From Methanohalophilus euhalobius (lineage in GTDB: Archaea; Halobacteriota; Methanosarcinia; Methanosarcinales; Methanosarcinaceae): a stretch of DNA of 64,000 nt. Both the position numbers and the translations under genes were made by a program. Positions within the stretch are counted from its first letter, which is position 1. Every line of letters starts with the position of its first letter. The stretch lies in contig NZ_OBDR01000007.1 of NCBI RefSeq assembly GCF_900215215.1, positions 36,595 through 100,594 of the forward strand, given 5' to 3'. Below the pieces are notes generated by a model. That model ran no database searches. It saw nothing but the letters and a program-made list of their open reading frames with translations, and had not been told where the DNA came from. This document shows positions 63,462 through 64,000 of this stretch, piece after piece.

Positions 63462-64000
63462 TCATAGATATAATGGCTCTGTAGAAATCCTCATTTGAAT
63501 AATTACTGAAATAGAAGTTGCCCTGTCTATATTATGGATTAATAATTTGAACTTGACCTCTTTTGCCTGATTTCTGTATTTTGTTGCCTTCAGTTCTTCC
63601 CCATATTTCCTTTTCAAAACAGAAAACATCGTCTCTACCAGGTTTCTGTAATGGTAGACATTTTCATCAAACTCATCTCTCATTTTACGACGGTATACCA
63701 TTAAATCACAGATTTAATGGGAGTTCCAGATATTCAATCTGGAACATTTCCCTTTGATCTTCTTCCTTTTTCTGTATCTTACAGGTATGATGGCTTCTGC
63801 TTTCAATTCTTCATTGATTAGAGTATGTATCTTCTCAGAATCATATCCTTTATCCATCAGATAACAATCAGCTTTTCTCCTTTTGTGACATTGTCTAAGT
63901 AATGACGATGCATGTTTTGCATCATGCACTGGTTTACCTGAAATCTTAAAACCAGTTACAATGAACTTCTCAACGTCAACAGCTATACTTGTTTTCAGAT
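63462..64000 (-). pseudogene. IS transposase, interrupted by a palindromic insert and cut by the window edge
   Basis: On the minus strand the frame enters from beyond base 64000 (LKTSIAVDVEKFIVTGFKI...), continues with a DDE-type Asp in LMDKGYDSEKIH and IIPVRYRKRKKIKG, then runs into the insert at 63748-63696, which adds GKCSRLNIWNSH and a TAA (63714-63716). The same frame reopens at the ATG at 63701 with [32 protein letters not shown], the C-terminal Glu region, and ends at 63462. So only the insert breaks the gene here. An IS end of the form GGCTCTGTAGAAAT lies at 63475. Confidence 0.8.
63696..63748 (+). repeat. Two-hairpin palindromic element, copy B
   Basis: Stem one: CATTAAATC (63699-63707) with GATTTAATG (63711-63719), three-base loop, perfect. 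Stem two: GTTCCAGAT (63723-63731) with ATCTGGAAC (63737-63745), five-base loop, perfect. Linker GGA. It aligns over its full length with the reverse complement of copy A (46261-46314), with a compensatory C-G/G-C exchange in the second stem. It lies inside a different IS family from copy A; the decayed sister IS at 60317 lacks it. Confidence 0.75.

Overview
The window is chromosomal DNA of a methanogenic archaeon of the Methanosarcinaceae, most likely a halophilic methylotroph close to Methanohalophilus. Evidence for Archaea: archaeal MetRS with a C-terminal tRNA-binding domain, two thermosome genes, an FtsZ-SecE-Spt5-L11-L1-L10-L12 block, D-aminoacyl-tRNA deacylase of the archaeal DtdA type, the archaeal HMG-CoA synthase/thiolase/DUF35 trio, TATA-box promoters and frequent leaderless starts. 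Evidence for a halophile: a full glycine-betaine ABC importer with two substrate-binding protein genes and a large sodium:solute symporter. The genus is inference; no rRNA is present.

Layout. 1-4.2 kb: rhodanese lipoprotein (cut by the window edge), methyltransferase, purH, DUF2284 protein, small membrane protein. 4.2-10 kb: a five-gene operon (binding protein, methyltransferase, radical-SAM protein fused to half a binding protein, FecCD-type permease, ATPase) lying between a decayed copy (4246-4402) and the intact copy (9979 onward) of the same ferredoxin-domain 3' end. It looks like an inserted or duplicated island and has a candidate operator palindrome at its promoter. 10-27 kb: housekeeping (PAPS-reductase-like protein, Cas4-like protein, mevalonate-pathway cluster, metG, SppA, SagB-like oxidoreductase, ribose-1,5-bisphosphate isomerase, aldehyde dehydrogenase, Trm5-like, dtdA). 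26-31 kb: cell division, secretion, elongation and ribosomal-stalk genes, with a hairpin just before the L1 gene. 31-40 kb: radical SAM protein, SAM hydrolase, SSS transporter, MBL and AAA proteins, divergent cis-prenyltransferase, YchF GTPase, tRNA-Arg(GCG).

40.4-46.9 kb: a TnpB (IS200/IS605) relic, thermosome gene, an ECF biotin transporter (bioY-ecfA-ecfA-ecfT) under a BirA-like palindrome with an apparent CTG start in the second ATPase, a decayed IS5-type element and a histidine-kinase stump. 46.9-55.3 kb: HerA-NurA pair and the betaine importer. An intact IS5-type element with a 4-bp target duplication has split the signal peptide of the second betaine-binding protein. 55.4-57.5 kb: DUF5350 and the second thermosome gene. 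57.6-64 kb: accessory region of secreted/lipoprotein genes, a duplicated promoter-leader cassette, and two copies of another IS.

The most unusual items are: (1) the radical-SAM/half-binding-protein fusion in an importer operon; (2) a ~53-bp two-hairpin palindromic element found inside two unrelated IS transposase genes, with a compensatory base change in one stem; (3) the duplicated promoter-leader cassette; (4) the IS insertion in the betaine-binding protein, whose pre-insertion frame can be rebuilt exactly; (5) the BirA-like operator and CTG start in the biotin operon. No CRISPR array, rRNA or replication origin was seen.
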